Part shown: positions 7,661 to 18,213 of the stretch, one piece after another | How positions within the stretch are numbered: the stretch's first letter is position 1 | How the letters are laid out: each line of letters begins with the position of its first letter | DNA from: Priestia endophytica DSM 13796 | GTDB taxonomy: Bacteria > Bacillota > Bacilli > Bacillales > Bacillaceae_H | Length of the DNA stretch: 64,000 nt | Assembly (NCBI RefSeq): GCF_900115845.1 | Contig: NZ_FOXX01000002.1 | Coordinates: forward strand, 124,001-188,000 | Reading direction: 5' to 3' | The notes under the pieces: model-generated | Told to the model about the DNA's origin: nothing | Seen by the model: only the letters and a program-made list of their open reading frames with translations | The model's database searches: none | Translations under genes and position numbers: made by a program

Positions 7661-8464
7661 TTATTTTACACTTATCTTTGCATTATAGTCTAAGATGTAT
7701 TCCGCAACATCTTTTACAGAAGAAACGACATGAGTGGTAAGTTTCTGAACCTCAGGTTCTCCACCTTTCATCGCAAAACTATGCGGAGTGATGTTAAACA
7801 TCGGAATATCATTAAAAGAGTCACCAACACAGGCAATTTCGTCTTCTTTTAAATTTAAGTGAGAGAGAAGAATGCGTAATGAATGTCCTTTGCTAATGTT
7901 TTTAGGCATAATATCTAAACATCCTGGCGCTGAGACGTAACAATCAACTTCATTGGAAAACTGCTCAAGGATGGCTTTTTCAATTGCGAAAATCTCGTCA
8001 GGAAAGCTAATGACGGAAATTTTAGAAGGAAAAAGTGATTGACCAAACTCACCGCTCATGTTCGGTTCTTTCTCAATAGGGAAGAAGAGATATTTTTGAA
8101 TCTCCGCTAGCGCTTCATGATCTTGTTCAACAAAATTTGTATGATTTGAGCAAACGAGCGTAATTGTTTCAGGACTTTTAACCGTATTATAAACGCTCCT
8201 CGCAATTTCTTCGGAAAATACTTTTTCATACAGTGTTTCACGCTCGCGTGTGATAACATAGGCTCCATTTTGACTTATTTGATGAAAATCTCCTTGAAGC
8301 ATAAGGGCCACCTTAGCCATTTCATTATCCATTCGACCAGAAGCAAGGCAAATATCAACTCCGCTTTCTTTTAAGTCCTTAATTGCCTTTAAATCAGCAG
8401 GCGTGACTTTTTTCTCGGCGCTTAATAGTGTTCCATCTAAATCACTTACAAGTAGCTTAATCAA
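7661..8464 (-). CDS. Cof-type HAD family hydrolase
   Basis: 267 aa from TTG 8464 (MIKLLVSDLDGTLL), which has AAAGGAGA upstream. An upstream in-frame TTG at 8488 lies before that ribosome site, so it is rejected. The nucleophile motif DLDGT (Asp8, Asp10), motif II SGR, the type IIB cap (about 85-190), a Lys in KGHSLRILL and motif IV GDSFNDIPMF are all present. The family dephosphorylates sugar phosphates or similar small molecules; the substrate is not predictable. Confidence 0.88.
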   Translation of the reverse strand: MIKLLVSDLDGTLLSAEKKVTPADLKAIKDLKESGVDICLASGRMDNEMAKVALMLQGDFHQISQNGAYVITRERETLYEKVFSEEIARSVYNTVKSPETITLVCSNHTNFVEQDHEALAEIQKYLFFPIEKEPNMSGEFGQSLFPSKISVISFPDEIFAIEKAILEQFSNEVDCYVSAPGCLDIMPKNISKGHSLRILLSHLNLKEDEIACVGDSFNDIPMFNITPHSFAMKGGEPEVQKLTTHVVSSVKDVAEYILDYNAKISVK

Positions 8465-8540
8465 TCTATTGTGTCTCTCCTTTTCCAACCAATAGGTTTT
8501 GTTGTCTATATTGTAGCAATGTTTATTTTAGGATGCACAT

Positions 8541-8575
8541 AAAAAGAGCTAAGCAACTATGCTTAGCTCTTTTTA
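8541..8575 (-). terminator. Terminator of the yitJ-metH operon
   Basis: Stem AAAAAGAGCTAAGC (8541-8554) with GCTTAGCTCTTTTT (8561-8574). It directly follows the metH stop on the minus strand. Confidence 0.88.
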
Positions 8576-11500
8576 TTATAATACGTTAAAGTAACGTGCT
8601 TGTGGATGGGAGAAAACGAGCGCTGTTACAGATGCTTCAGGCTCCATCATAAATCCGTCTGTTAATTGGATTCCAATCTCTTCTGGTTGTAACAATTTAA
8701 AAAGCTTTTCTTGATCTTCTAGATTTGGACATGCAGGATAGCCAAATGAAAAGCGTTGACCTTGGTATTTAGCTGTGAAACGTTCCTGCATTGTAAAGTC
8801 AGGAGAATCTGGGAAGCCCCATTGATCACGAATTTGTTGGTGCATACGTTCTGCAAGGCCCTCAGCTGTTTCAAGAGCAAGAGCTTGAAGCGCATGGCTT
8901 TTTAAGAAATCCCCATTATCTTTGAAATTTTTCGAAAGCTCTCTTACACCTTTCCCAGCCGTTACAGCAAACATGCATACATAATCCATAATGCCAGATT
9001 CTTTTGGTTTTAAGTAATCTGCTAAACAAAGGAATGGTTCTTTTTGCTGACGAGGAAACGTAAAACGCTCAATCTCTGTTTTTTCATCAGAATTATAAAT
9101 AACAACATCATCTCCATCAGCTTGAGCAGGAAAGAACTGATATGTTGCAGATGGTTTAATGAGATTTTCTTGTTTAGAAAGAGTCATTAAATCATCAATC
9201 ATTTCTTTCATTCCAACCACTTTTTCATCTTTTTCAGCAAGAAGGCGAGAAATTTTCCCCTTTACTCCAAGATGATGGCCAAGGAGCATTTGCAAGTTAA
9301 TATACGGCTCGACCATTGCAAGGCTGTAGTTTTTGATAACATGCTTTTTTAAATCATTTGGTATATAAACAGGAGCATCTGTTGAGATATTTGAACGTTT
9401 TGGAACAACGATTTCTGTCTTAACAGCTGTAGCCGGTTTTTCTAAAACAGCAACAGCACTCTCTTTTTGTCTACGTTCTTCAATCATTTCACCCATTTTT
9501 TCTTCATCGCGCAGTGAATTTGCAAGAGACAATCCTTCCATTGCATCCTTTGCATATAACACAAGCCCGTTATATTCCGCAGAAATCTTTTGATCAGTAA
9601 ATCGACGAGAAAGGGCAGCTCCTCCAACTAAAATCGGAACAGAAATTTTAGCTTGGGTTAAGTCTTGAGCTGTGATCACCATTTGTTGAGCCGATTTTAC
9701 AAGAAGTCCTGATAATCCGACGATATCCGGCTTTTCATCGTTGATGGCCTTAATTAAATCTTGCGGAGTGACTTTAATACCGAGGTCTACTACCCGAAAA
9801 CCGTTATTGCTTAAAATGATGTCCACTAAGTTTTTTCCAATATCGTGCACATCACCTTTTACAGTAGCTAAGATGACTTTTCCTTTTCCTGTATCATCTT
9901 CTTTCTTTTCCATATATGGCTCAAGATGAGCAACAGAAGCTTTCATAACTTCCGCACTTTGCAAAACTTCTGCTACAATAAGCTGATTTAAATTGAAAAG
10001 ACGTCCAACTTCGCTCATGCCGTCCATAAGCGGTCCGTTAATAATATCGAGCGGATCATCAAACTTTTGTAAAGCTTGATCAAGGTCTGGAATTAGTCCT
10101 TCTTTTGTTCCTTCAATAACGTAACTGGCAAGGCGTTCTTCAAGCGTTAATGTACTAGCATCAACTTTTTTCTCTTTTTTCTTGCCTCGGTAAAATTCAG
10201 TAAACGTTTGAAGTGTTTCGTCATTTGTTTTGAAAAGAAGATCATCAGCTAGCTTAATCTCCTCTTCTGGGATAGAGGCGAAGCGCTCTAGTTTTTCTGT
10301 ATTTACAATTGCATAGTCAAGTCCTGCCTGTGTGCAGTGATAGAGAAAGACAGCATTTAGAATCTCACGTCCAACAGGAGGTAAACCAAACGAAATGTTA
10401 CTAACACCAAGCATTGTAAGACAGCGTGGAAAATGCTGCTTAATAAGTCGAATTCCTTCTACTGTCGCTTCTGCTGAACCAATATATTGTTCATCACCTG
10501 TTCCAACAGGGAAGACCAGTGGATCAAAAATAATATCATCAGGTTTAATGCCATACTTTGTTGTGAGTAACTCGTAAGATCGTTTAGCAATTTCAAGCTT
10601 GCGTTGTGCTGTTACGCCCATTCCAACTTCATCAATTGTCCCGACAACAATTGCTCCTCCATATTTATGAAGAAGGGGAGTGATTGCTTCAAAGCGTTCT
10701 TCACCATCCTCTAAATTGATGGAGTTAATAATTGCTTTACCTTGAGAATACTTTAACGCACGTTCAATGACTGCTTCATCTGTTGAGTCAATCACAAGAG
10801 GGACTTTTACTTTTTTCACAACTTCTTGAATAAAAGTTTCCATGTCTTCCATTTCATCACGATCAGGGTCTGCCAAACAAATGTCAATAACATGAGCGCC
10901 ATTTTTCACTTGAGCGCGAGCAACTTCAGAAGCTTCTTCAAATTTTCCTTCAGCAATAAGGCGTTTGAATTTGCGAGAGCCAATTACGTTTGTTCGTTCC
11001 CCGACAAAAAGAGGTCTCATCGTGTCTTCGTACACAAAAGATTCAATTCCTGACACAGCATGAGCGTGGTCTTTTTCAGGGAGAGAACGAGGAGGAATCT
11101 GTTCAACAGTTTCCCGAAGAGCCTTAATATGAGCAGGAGTTGTTCCACAGCATCCTCCAACAAGGTTTAACCAACCTTTTTCAGCAAAACCACCAATTTT
11201 TTTAGCTAAAAGTTCAGGAGATTCATGGTATTGTCCTTCTTCATCAGGAAGTCCTGCATTTGGATAACAGCTTACTGCAGTTGTAGCAAGCCCTGATAGA
11301 GAGCGAATATGATCTGTCATAAACTCAGGACCTGTTGCACAGTTTAACCCAACAGAAATAGGTTTCATATGCTCAAGAGAAAGGTAAAAAGATTCAATAT
11401 CTTGCCCAGCAAGCGTTGTGCCCATTGGTTCAATCGTACCTGATACCATAAGCGGAATTTCTTTATTAAAATGTTCAAAAGCTTTCTGGATGCCGAGAAA

Positions 11501-12019
11501 CCCTGCTTTTACATTCAGCATATCTTGACATGTTTCAAGTAAAAGTAGATCAACGCCACCTGTTATAAGACCTTTCGCTTGTTCAAAATAATCTTCAACA
11601 AGAGCATCAAACGTTGTTCCGCCTGTTACAGAAAGAGTTTTTGTTGTAGGCCCCATTGCACCTGCAACATAACGGGGCCAGTCAGGGGAGGAATATTTAT
11701 CACAAGCAGCGCGTGCAAGTTTGGCTGAAGCAACATTAAGCTCAAAAGCAAGAGAGCCAAGATCATATTCATCTAGAACAAGGGCTGTTCCCCCAAACGT
11801 ATTTGTTTCAATGATGTCTGCTCCAGCTTCTAAATATTGCTCATGAATAGATTGAATGAGTTCTGGTTTTGTTTTAGATAAATACTCATTACATCCTTCA
11901 TATTCTTCGCCACCAAAATCTTCTGCTGTTAAGTTGGCATTCTGAATCATTGTTCCCATTGCGCCATCAACAATTAGAATGCGTTTCTGTAATTGTTCTG
12001 TGATGTTCGTGAAAGTCAT
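8576..12019 (-). CDS. metH: Cobalamin-dependent methionine synthase
   Basis: 1147 aa. It transfers a methyl group from 5-methyl-tetrahydrofolate to homocysteine through cob(I)alamin. The homocysteine domain (1 to about 305) has zinc cysteines Cys227 (GLNCATG) and Cys290/Cys291 (GGCCGTTP). The pterin domain (about 335-600) has GERTNVIGSRKF. The B12 cap and cobalamin domain (about 640-840) carries the DxHxxG motif GDVHDIGKN with lower axial ligand His725. The C-terminal reactivation domain (about 900-1147) retains YPACPN and EIGIQLTDGFMMEPEAS. The ATG follows the TAA of the upstream gene with no gap, so the two are cotranslated from the SAM-riboswitch transcript. Reactivation needs a reduced flavodoxin; one is encoded at 45377. 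Confidence 0.97.
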   Translation of the reverse strand: MTFTNITEQLQKRILIVDGAMGTMIQNANLTAEDFGGEEYEGCNEYLSKTKPELIQSIHEQYLEAGADIIETNTFGGTALVLDEYDLGSLAFELNVASAKLARAACDKYSSPDWPRYVAGAMGPTTKTLSVTGGTTFDALVEDYFEQAKGLITGGVDLLLLETCQDMLNVKAGFLGIQKAFEHFNKEIPLMVSGTIEPMGTTLAGQDIESFYLSLEHMKPISVGLNCATGPEFMTDHIRSLSGLATTAVSCYPNAGLPDEEGQYHESPELLAKKIGGFAEKGWLNLVGGCCGTTPAHIKALRETVEQIPPRSLPEKDHAHAVSGIESFVYEDTMRPLFVGERTNVIGSRKFKRLIAEGKFEEASEVARAQVKNGAHVIDICLADPDRDEMEDMETFIQEVVKKVKVPLVIDSTDEAVIERALKYSQGKAIINSINLEDGEERFEAITPLLHKYGGAIVVGTIDEVGMGVTAQRKLEIAKRSYELLTTKYGIKPDDIIFDPLVFPVGTGDEQYIGSAEATVEGIRLIKQHFPRCLTMLGVSNISFGLPPVGREILNAVFLYHCTQAGLDYAIVNTEKLERFASIPEEEIKLADDLLFKTNDETLQTFTEFYRGKKKEKKVDASTLTLEERLASYVIEGTKEGLIPDLDQALQKFDDPLDIINGPLMDGMSEVGRLFNLNQLIVAEVLQSAEVMKASVAHLEPYMEKKEDDTGKGKVILATVKGDVHDIGKNLVDIILSNNGFRVVDLGIKVTPQDLIKAINDEKPDIVGLSGLLVKSAQQMVITAQDLTQAKISVPILVGGAALSRRFTDQKISAEYNGLVLYAKDAMEGLSLANSLRDEEKMGEMIEERRQKESAVAVLEKPATAVKTEIVVPKRSNISTDAPVYIPNDLKKHVIKNYSLAMVEPYINLQMLLGHHLGVKGKISRLLAEKDEKVVGMKEMIDDLMTLSKQENLIKPSATYQFFPAQADGDDVVIYNSDEKTEIERFTFPRQQKEPFLCLADYLKPKESGIMDYVCMFAVTAGKGVRELSKNFKDNGDFLKSHALQALALETAEGLAERMHQQIRDQWGFPDSPDFTMQERFTAKYQGQRFSFGYPACPNLEDQEKLFKLLQPEEIGIQLTDGFMMEPEASVTALVFSHPQARYFNVL

Positions 12020-13858
12020 TTAAATCTTCCTTTCTATTGAAACAAGTTCTTTTGCTTTAATATAGTTAGCGAGCTCAACTGTCAGCTCATAGCGCATAAA
12101 CGGAGTAATTAAATACAAGCCGTTGAAAAGCTCATATGCTCTATCAATGAGCTCTTTTGCGAGTAGAATTCCTTCTTTAGCACTTTGTTCTTTATCGTGT
12201 TCAATTCTCTCCATACGGGTTAGAATATTTTCCGATAGTTTGATGCCAGGCACTTCATGATGTAAGAACCGAGCATTTTTAGCACCTGTAAGCGGCATAA
12301 TACCGATATAAATAGGAGCTTTTAAACTTTTAGTTGCTTTATATACATCTTCAAGCTGCTCAATTGAATAAATAGGCTGAGAGATAAAGTAATCTGCTCC
12401 ACAATCAACTTTTTTCTCAAGGCGCTGCACTGCTCTATCAAGGTGACGGACATTAGGGTTGAAAGCTCCTGCAATTGAAAAGTTTGTTTTTTGGCCAAGG
12501 GGTTTACCTGAAAATGAAACTCCTTCATTAAACTGTTTAATAAGACGAATTAAGTCAAACGAAGAAAGATCGTAAACAGACGTAGCACCAGGGAAGTCTC
12601 CAATTTTTGATGGATCACCTGTTAAAGCAAGAATCTGATTAAACCCTAATGTGTGCATGCCCATTAAGTGTGACTGAAGACCAATTAAATTTCGGTCTCG
12701 GCACGTTAAATGGATAAGAGGTCTTGTTTTTAACTGATCTTTTAAAAGTGAAGCCATCGCTAGGTTACTAATACGTGGACTTGCTAGAGAGTTATCTGCA
12801 AGTGTTAATGCATCAATCCCAGCTGCTTGAAGAGCGTGAGCTCCCTTTAGAAACTTATCAACTCCAAGCTTTTTAGGTGGATCAAGCTCAACAATAATGG
12901 AGTGATTTTCTTGTACAATTTCATGAAGATGGGGTTGTGTCTGAATCTCTTGACTAAGAACCTCAATTGGTGGAGCTTCCTTTACGGTTTTTCCTGTAAT
13001 TGGTACAGCATTTGTGAGCGCTTTTGCCATTGCTTCAATATGTGAAGGTGTTGTTCCGCAGCATCCTCCAAGTAATCGAACTCCTTGGTCTTTAAACGCA
13101 AGCGCTGTTTTGTAGAAATAGTCTGGATCTGTTTCGTAAATAAGGCGACCATCAACATATTGAGGTAAACTAGCATTTGGATATGCTGATAGAAAACTTT
13201 TATCTAAAAGAGGAACTTCCTCTAAAATTTCAAGCATATGATAAGGGCCTTGACGACAGTTTGTACCTACAACATCTGCTCCAAGTTCTTCTAATATTTT
13301 TAAAGCTTTCACAATAGGAGTTCCGTCTTGAAGTACTCCTTTTTCATGGAGAGAGACGTTTGTCACAATAGGTTTATCTGTTTCACGGCGTGCGATTTCC
13401 AAAACGGTCTTCAGCTCTTCCAAGTCATAAAATGTTTCAAAAAGAAGTCCGTCAACATCCTCAGACAAAAGCCAAAAAAGTTGTTCTCTAAAGCTTCTTT
13501 TAATTTCTTCAAGAGAAATAATACTTTTTTGGAACGATCGAATTCCGCCAATTGTACCTAGAACGTAGCCAGAATCTCCAACTGCTTTTTTAGCGAGACG
13601 AACTCCTTCAATGTTGATGTCCTTTACTTTTTCTTCCGCTCCATATCTTTTAAGCTTTGGGAAATTTGCTCCATATGTATTTGTTTGAATAACAGAAGCA
13701 CCTGCTTTTTGATATGCTTTGTGAATGTTAAAAATATCTTCTGGTTTTGTAATGTTTAATTCTTCAAAACAGTTATCAATTCCGTGAGCGTGAAGCAGTG
13801 TTCCCATTGCTCCATCCCCAATTAAAACTTTTGACTGCAAATCCTCAAGTAAACCCAT
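12020..13858 (-). CDS. yitJ: Bifunctional homocysteine S-methyltransferase/methylenetetrahydrofolate reductase
   Basis: 612 aa. The N-terminal half (1 to about 290) is a homocysteine-binding domain with zinc ligands Cys201 (TNCRQGP) and Cys266/Cys267 (GGCCGTTP). The C-terminal half (about 320-600) is an MTHFR-like TIM barrel ([20 protein letters not shown]). The combination is that of B. subtilis YitJ. It supplies 5-methyl-THF and may methylate homocysteine, feeding the MetH encoded directly after it. Start: ATG 13858 with GGGGAG 7 bases upstream; ATG 13864 overlaps that ribosome site and is rejected. Confidence 0.95.
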   Translation of the reverse strand: MGLLEDLQSKVLIGDGAMGTLLHAHGIDNCFEELNITKPEDIFNIHKAYQKAGASVIQTNTYGANFPKLKRYGAEEKVKDINIEGVRLAKKAVGDSGYVLGTIGGIRSFQKSIISLEEIKRSFREQLFWLLSEDVDGLLFETFYDLEELKTVLEIARRETDKPIVTNVSLHEKGVLQDGTPIVKALKILEELGADVVGTNCRQGPYHMLEILEEVPLLDKSFLSAYPNASLPQYVDGRLIYETDPDYFYKTALAFKDQGVRLLGGCCGTTPSHIEAMAKALTNAVPITGKTVKEAPPIEVLSQEIQTQPHLHEIVQENHSIIVELDPPKKLGVDKFLKGAHALQAAGIDALTLADNSLASPRISNLAMASLLKDQLKTRPLIHLTCRDRNLIGLQSHLMGMHTLGFNQILALTGDPSKIGDFPGATSVYDLSSFDLIRLIKQFNEGVSFSGKPLGQKTNFSIAGAFNPNVRHLDRAVQRLEKKVDCGADYFISQPIYSIEQLEDVYKATKSLKAPIYIGIMPLTGAKNARFLHHEVPGIKLSENILTRMERIEHDKEQSAKEGILLAKELIDRAYELFNGLYLITPFMRYELTVELANYIKAKELVSIERKI

Positions 13859-13892
13859 TTTCATCTCCCCCTGTTCGTGAACATCACTTTCC

Positions 13893-14045
13893 TAATAAAA
13901 AAAGCCTTCTTTATGAAAAGAAGACTTGTAGTTGTCTTCTTATCTTCTAAGCAAATATGCTTACTGGATTTAGCACCTTGTTACAAACGTAACTGGTTGC
14001 TGAAGTTTCATAGGGCCAGTCCCTCCACTTCTCGTGATAAGAAAT
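13893..14045 (-). ncRNA. SAM-I (S-box) riboswitch with terminator
   Basis: On the minus strand the leader reads CTTATCACGAGAAGTGGAGG, then GACTGGCCC, AUGAAACUUCAGCAACC and a closing GATAAG, the classic S-box core (about 13937-14042). Downstream AGAAGAC/GTCTTCT can form an antiterminator, while an 11-bp stem (13894-13926) followed by seven U forms the competing terminator. High SAM should stop transcription of yitJ-metH. Confidence 0.93.
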
Positions 14046-14306
14046 CGTTATATACGTATTAATTTGGATAGTTTTTAAACATACTAATTAATAAATTTTA
14101 CTTTTCCTTGGAAAGTGTATCTGATTTTTGAAATTATACAATAATTTCTGAACATTTTAAACCCTTTTTTTAAAATTCTCTTTCTTAAGGGTAAACATAC
14201 TCTAAAAAAGCTAAAAAGGAAAATTTGGATATTAAACTTTATTTTAGGAAGAATGTTCGGATTTAAAAGAGAAAAAAATAGAAAGTACGAGAAAAGAAGC
14301 AAAAAG

Positions 14307-14337
14307 TTATGACTTTTGTGAGAACCTCTGCTATAAT
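14307..14337 (+). promoter_or_regulatory. Sigma-A promoter of the rib operon
   Basis: The -10 box TATAAT (14332-14337) is perfect. A weak -35 TATGAC (14308-14313) lies 18 bases upstream. The FMN aptamer begins about 20 bases downstream of the -10. Confidence 0.65.
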
Positions 14338-14356
14338 AAAATCAAATTTCATAGTT

Positions 14357-14650
14357 ATCCTTCGGGGTCAGGTGAAAATCCTAACCGGCGGTGGTGAATA
14401 ATTATATTCTAAGCCCGCGACCCGCATGTCTTTACTGATATGCGGTTGATCAAGTTTGAATCTTGAGCCGACAGTTAAAGTCTGGATGGGAGAAGGATCA
14501 GGTGCGACACTATCAGTTTGTGTTTTTTTAAGCGTGCATAACGTTTTTTAAACATACACATGATAGTTTGTTTTCGCTTATTTTCATTTTGTCAATATAC
14601 TGATTCAGCATCTCTACCCCTTTAGGACCCAATCCTAAAGGGGTTTTTAC
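14357..14650 (+). ncRNA. FMN riboswitch (RFN element) with terminator
   Basis: The aptamer spans about 14357-14500 and shows the conserved blocks CGGGGTCAGGTGAAAATC, CCGGCGGT, AGCCCGCGA and GGATGGGAGAAGGATC. A 12-bp terminator stem (ACCCCTTTAGGA with its complement, 14616-14642) and U-run follow just before ribD. FMN binding is expected to terminate the rib transcript. Confidence 0.96.
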
Positions 14651-14681
14651 GTATAAAGGGGTTCGTAATGGAGGGGGAAAA

Positions 14682-15764
14682 GTGAACGATCAAGCATATA
14701 TGAAACTGGCTATACAAATGGCAAGTGCGACAATAGGACAAACTAAACCGAATCCAGCAGTTGGAGCTGTTGTTGTAAAAGATGGAGCAATCGTTGGAAT
14801 GGGTGCACATTTAAAAGCAGGTGAACCACATGCTGAAGTTCATGCTTTAAATATGGCAGGAGACAAAGCTTATGGGGCAACAATTTATGTCACTCTTGAA
14901 CCTTGTAGCCATTATGGGAAAACACCTCCATGTGCAGAGCTTATTATCCAAAAAGGAATTAAGCGAGCTGTTGTGGCATCTCTTGATTCAAATCCGCTTG
15001 TAAGCGGAAGAGGGATGGAAATGATGAAAAAGGCGGGTATCGAAGTGGAAGTCGGCGTTCTTGAAAGAGAGGCCAAAGCACTTAACCCTTTCTTTCTCCA
15101 TTTTATGAGAGAAAAGCGTCCTTTTGTGACATTAAAGGCTGCCATGAGTTTGGATGGTAAAATTGCGACAAAAACTGGAGAAAGCAAGTGGATTACAGGT
15201 GAACAAGCAAGGCTTGATGGTCATCGGCTTCGACATTCTCATGATGGAATTCTAGTTGGAGCAAATACAGTGATAGCTGATAATCCATTGTTGACAACAA
15301 GAATTATGGGGCATGCGCGTCACCCAATCCGTATTGTGCTAGACACAACCCTTAAAGTTTCACCTGAGGCTAAGATTTTTCAAGATGATTCTGCTGAAAC
15401 GTGGATTATTACAGGAAATGTTGGAGAAGAGAAGAAAGCTCCTTTTGCTAAAGAGCATGTTTCTATTTTTTCACTTGAGCAGCCTCAAAATATAGAGCAT
15501 ATTTTAGAACTTTTAGCAGCAAAAGGAGTTCAGTCCCTGTTAGTTGAGGGAGGAGCAACTGTTCATGGAGCTTTTTTACAGAGCAGACTTTTTGATGAAG
15601 TAGTTTCCTACGTTGCTCCTATTTTAATAGGTGGGAAAGATGCTCCAAGTGCATTTGGTGGAGCTGGTTTTTCTAGAATGGCTGAAACGCAGCATCTTGA
15701 GATTATAGAAACAAGTGTATTAGGTGAAGACCTTAAAATTGTCTCTAGAAAGAAAGGGAAATAA
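14682..15764 (+). CDS. ribD: Bifunctional pyrimidine deaminase/reductase, riboflavin synthesis
   Basis: 360 aa from GTG behind GGAGGGGG. The N-terminal deaminase domain (1 to about 145) has the zinc motif HAE (His50-Glu52) and PCSHYGKTPPC (Cys75, Cys84). The C-terminal reductase domain (about 147-360) begins with RPFVTLKAAMSLDGKIA and contains VEGGATVHG. It performs the second and third steps from GTP to riboflavin: deamination of the diaminopyrimidine and NADPH reduction of the ribosyl chain. It is first in the operon under the FMN riboswitch. Confidence 0.97.
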   Translation: MNDQAYMKLAIQMASATIGQTKPNPAVGAVVVKDGAIVGMGAHLKAGEPHAEVHALNMAGDKAYGATIYVTLEPCSHYGKTPPCAELIIQKGIKRAVVASLDSNPLVSGRGMEMMKKAGIEVEVGVLEREAKALNPFFLHFMREKRPFVTLKAAMSLDGKIATKTGESKWITGEQARLDGHRLRHSHDGILVGANTVIADNPLLTTRIMGHARHPIRIVLDTTLKVSPEAKIFQDDSAETWIITGNVGEEKKAPFAKEHVSIFSLEQPQNIEHILELLAAKGVQSLLVEGGATVHGAFLQSRLFDEVVSYVAPILIGGKDAPSAFGGAGFSRMAETQHLEIIETSVLGEDLKIVSRKKGK

Positions 15765-15765
15765 T

Positions 15766-16410
15766 ATGTTCACAGGGATTATAGAAGAAATAGGAGAAAT
15801 CGAACGAGTTGAAAAAAAGACAGATGCAATTGTTTTTTCAATTCGAGCAAATGAAATTTTAAAAGATGTAAATCTTGGTGACAGTATTTCAGTAAATGGA
15901 GTTTGTTTAACTGTTACAAGCTTTACGAAAGATCGATTCACTGTTGACGTTATGCCAGAAACGATTAAAGCAACCAACTTAAAGGACTTCAAGCAAGGAG
16001 TAAAAGTGAATTTAGAAAGAGCAATGGCAGCGAATGGGCGATTTGGAGGTCATTTTGTTTCAGGTCATATTGATGGTACGGGAGAAATTGTTGAAGTAAC
16101 GCCAAAAGGCAATGCAATTTATTACCGTATTCACCTTTCAGAGAATTTAACTCGTTTCCTGTTATTAAAAGGCTCTGTTGCTCTTGATGGAACAAGCTTA
16201 ACTATTTTTGGGCTTGAGCGGGATGAACTAGTTGTTTCACTTATTCCGCATACAACGGATTATACGATTTTAGGGGCTAAAAAACGTGGGGACACCGTCA
16301 ATATTGAATGCGATATGATTGGAAAATATCTTCATAAGTTTGTTCATAAAGAAGAAGCAAAACCAGAGGATAAGCTAAGCTATGAATTTTTGAGAAATCA
16401 TGGATTTTAA
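15766..16410 (+). CDS. ribE: Riboflavin synthase, alpha subunit
   Basis: 214 aa. Two lumazine-binding repeats are visible: MFTGIIEEIGEI at the start and GRFGGHFVSGHIDGTGEI in the middle. It converts two 6,7-dimethyl-8-ribityllumazine molecules to riboflavin and the pyrimidine precursor. The ATG lies one base after the ribD stop with an AAAGGGA site inside ribD, so translation is coupled; the frame is open further upstream but not plausibly used. Confidence 0.96.
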   Translation: MFTGIIEEIGEIERVEKKTDAIVFSIRANEILKDVNLGDSISVNGVCLTVTSFTKDRFTVDVMPETIKATNLKDFKQGVKVNLERAMAANGRFGGHFVSGHIDGTGEIVEVTPKGNAIYYRIHLSENLTRFLLLKGSVALDGTSLTIFGLERDELVVSLIPHTTDYTILGAKKRGDTVNIECDMIGKYLHKFVHKEEAKPEDKLSYEFLRNHGF

Positions 16411-16425
16411 AAAAGAGGTGTCAAA

Positions 16426-17619
16426 ATGTTTAACACAATTGAAGAAGCATTAGAAGATTTAAAAAAAGGAAAAGTTGTTATTGTATGTGATGACGAGGAC
16501 CGCGAAAATGAAGGAGACTTTATTGTTCTAGGAGAGCATGCTACACCTGAAAATGTTAATCTAATGGCTGTGCATGGGCGAGGACTTATTTGTACGCCGC
16601 TGTCAGAAAAGCGCGCTGAAGAGCTTGAGCTTTCACCAATGGTTTCTCAAAATACAGATGCCCATGGAACAGCATTTACAGTCAGCATTGATCATAAAAC
16701 AACAACAACAGGTATTAGTGCTTTTGAACGCTCTGAAACAATTCAAGCTCTCTTAGATAAAGAGGCTAAACCAGCTGATTTTCGTCGGCCTGGTCATGTT
16801 TTCCCTTTAATTGCTAAAGAGGGAGGCGTTCTTCGCAGAGCAGGTCATACTGAAGCTGCTGTTGATTTGGCAAAGCTTTGTGGATCTCAAGAAGTAGCTG
16901 TAATTTGTGAAGTAATGAAGGAAGATGGCACAATGGCGCGTGTCCCTGACTTAATAGAGCTTGCGAAAAAGCTAGATGTAAAGCTTATTACAATCAAGGA
17001 ACTGATTGCATACCGTCGTAAGCACGATAAGCTTGTGAAACGAGAAGTGCAAATTGAACTTCCAACGTCATTTGGTCACTTTAAAGTATTTGGATATTCT
17101 AATTCTGTGGACGATCGTGAACATATCGCTCTTGTAAAAGGAGATATAAATAAAGGAGATGTCCCGCTTGTTCGCGTTCACTCTGAATGTTTGACAGGAG
17201 ATGTGTTTGGTTCACATCGCTGCGATTGTGGGCCACAGCTTCATGCAGCTCTTTCTCAAATTGAGAAATCTGGCAAAGGTGTTCTTCTTTATATGCGTCA
17301 AGAAGGTCGTGGCATTGGACTCTTAAATAAACTAAAAGCGTACAAGCTTCAAGAAGAGGGATATGACACAGTTGAAGCAAATGAAAAACTAGGTTTTGGA
17401 GCGGACTTGCGTGAATATGGATTAGGAGCTCAAATTCTCCGTGATTTAGGAATTGAAAAAATGCAACTTTTAACAAATAACCCAAGAAAAATTGCTGGGT
17501 TAAAAGGATATGGTTTAGACGTTGTCGAGCGTGTCCCGCTTGAAATGCCTGTCTTAAAAGACAATGAGCACTATCTTCATACAAAAGTTGAGAAATTAGG
17601 ACATTTACTACACTTTTAA
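16426..17619 (+). CDS. ribBA: Bifunctional 3,4-DHBP synthase/GTP cyclohydrolase II
   Basis: 397 aa. The N-terminal DHBP synthase domain (1 to about 200) has the acidic loop [11 protein letters not shown] and HTEAAVDLA. The C-terminal GTP cyclohydrolase II domain (about 205-397) shows [21 protein letters not shown] with three zinc cysteines, then RQEGRGIGL. It makes both precursors of the lumazine: the four-carbon unit from ribulose 5-phosphate and the pyrimidine from GTP. B. subtilis calls this gene ribA. It lies 15 bases after ribE behind AAGAGGTG. Confidence 0.97.
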   Translation: MFNTIEEALEDLKKGKVVIVCDDEDRENEGDFIVLGEHATPENVNLMAVHGRGLICTPLSEKRAEELELSPMVSQNTDAHGTAFTVSIDHKTTTTGISAFERSETIQALLDKEAKPADFRRPGHVFPLIAKEGGVLRRAGHTEAAVDLAKLCGSQEVAVICEVMKEDGTMARVPDLIELAKKLDVKLITIKELIAYRRKHDKLVKREVQIELPTSFGHFKVFGYSNSVDDREHIALVKGDINKGDVPLVRVHSECLTGDVFGSHRCDCGPQLHAALSQIEKSGKGVLLYMRQEGRGIGLLNKLKAYKLQEEGYDTVEANEKLGFGADLREYGLGAQILRDLGIEKMQLLTNNPRKIAGLKGYGLDVVERVPLEMPVLKDNEHYLHTKVEKLGHLLHF

Positions 17620-17638
17620 AAGGAAAGAGGAGAAAAAA

Positions 17639-18106
17639 ATGGCAAAAACATTTGAAGGACATTTAGTAGGAACAGGATTAAAAGTAGGAATCGTTGTAGG
17701 TCGTTTTAATGAGTTTATTACAGGCAAACTTCTAGGTGGAGCAGAAGACGGATTGAAACGTCATGGAGTGGACCCTGATAATATTGATATCGCTTGGGTA
17801 CCAGGCGCATTTGAAATTCCGCTTGTGGCAAAAAAATTAGCAGCATCTAAGAAATATGATGCGGTTATTACTCTTGGTACTGTAATCCGTGGCTCAACAC
17901 CACACTTTGATTATGTATGCAATGAAGTAGCTAAAGGAGTATCTGCTCAAAGTCTTGAAACAGGCGTTCCAGTTATATTTGGAGTTTTAACAACGGAAAC
18001 AATTGAACAAGCCGTTGAGCGCGCAGGAACAAAAGCAGGAAACAAAGGATGGGACGCAGCAATTTCGGCTATTGAAATGGCAAATCTCCTAAAAGGTATT
18101 GAATAA
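17639..18106 (+). CDS. ribH: 6,7-dimethyl-8-ribityllumazine synthase, beta subunit
   Basis: 155 aa, the usual length. Family segments: [46 protein letters not shown] and a C-terminal [12 protein letters not shown]. It condenses the pyrimidine and the butanone phosphate to the lumazine; in Bacillus it forms a 60-subunit capsid around riboflavin synthase. The strong AAGAGGAG site precedes ATG. It is the last gene of the rib operon, followed by a terminator. Confidence 0.97.
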   Translation: MAKTFEGHLVGTGLKVGIVVGRFNEFITGKLLGGAEDGLKRHGVDPDNIDIAWVPGAFEIPLVAKKLAASKKYDAVITLGTVIRGSTPHFDYVCNEVAKGVSAQSLETGVPVIFGVLTTETIEQAVERAGTKAGNKGWDAAISAIEMANLLKGIE

Positions 18107-18121
18107 TTCATTGCTTCTCCA

Positions 18122-18158
18122 AAGAGAGCGCTAAAGATCTTCTTTAGCGCTCTTTTTC
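18122..18158 (+). terminator. Terminator of the rib operon
   Basis: A 13-bp stem (AGAGCGCTAAAGA and its complement) with a TCT loop, then a T-run. Confidence 0.9.
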
Positions 18159-18213
18159 GTATATCTTTTAGGCGTTGATACATGCTAAAAAGTGTCGGAA
18201 AGGAGGAGGTAGT

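Noticed and set aside
14084-14302. A 72-codon minus-strand frame between the two riboswitches
   Set aside because: Low-complexity Phe/Leu/Lys translation of an A/T-rich promoter region with no ribosome site.
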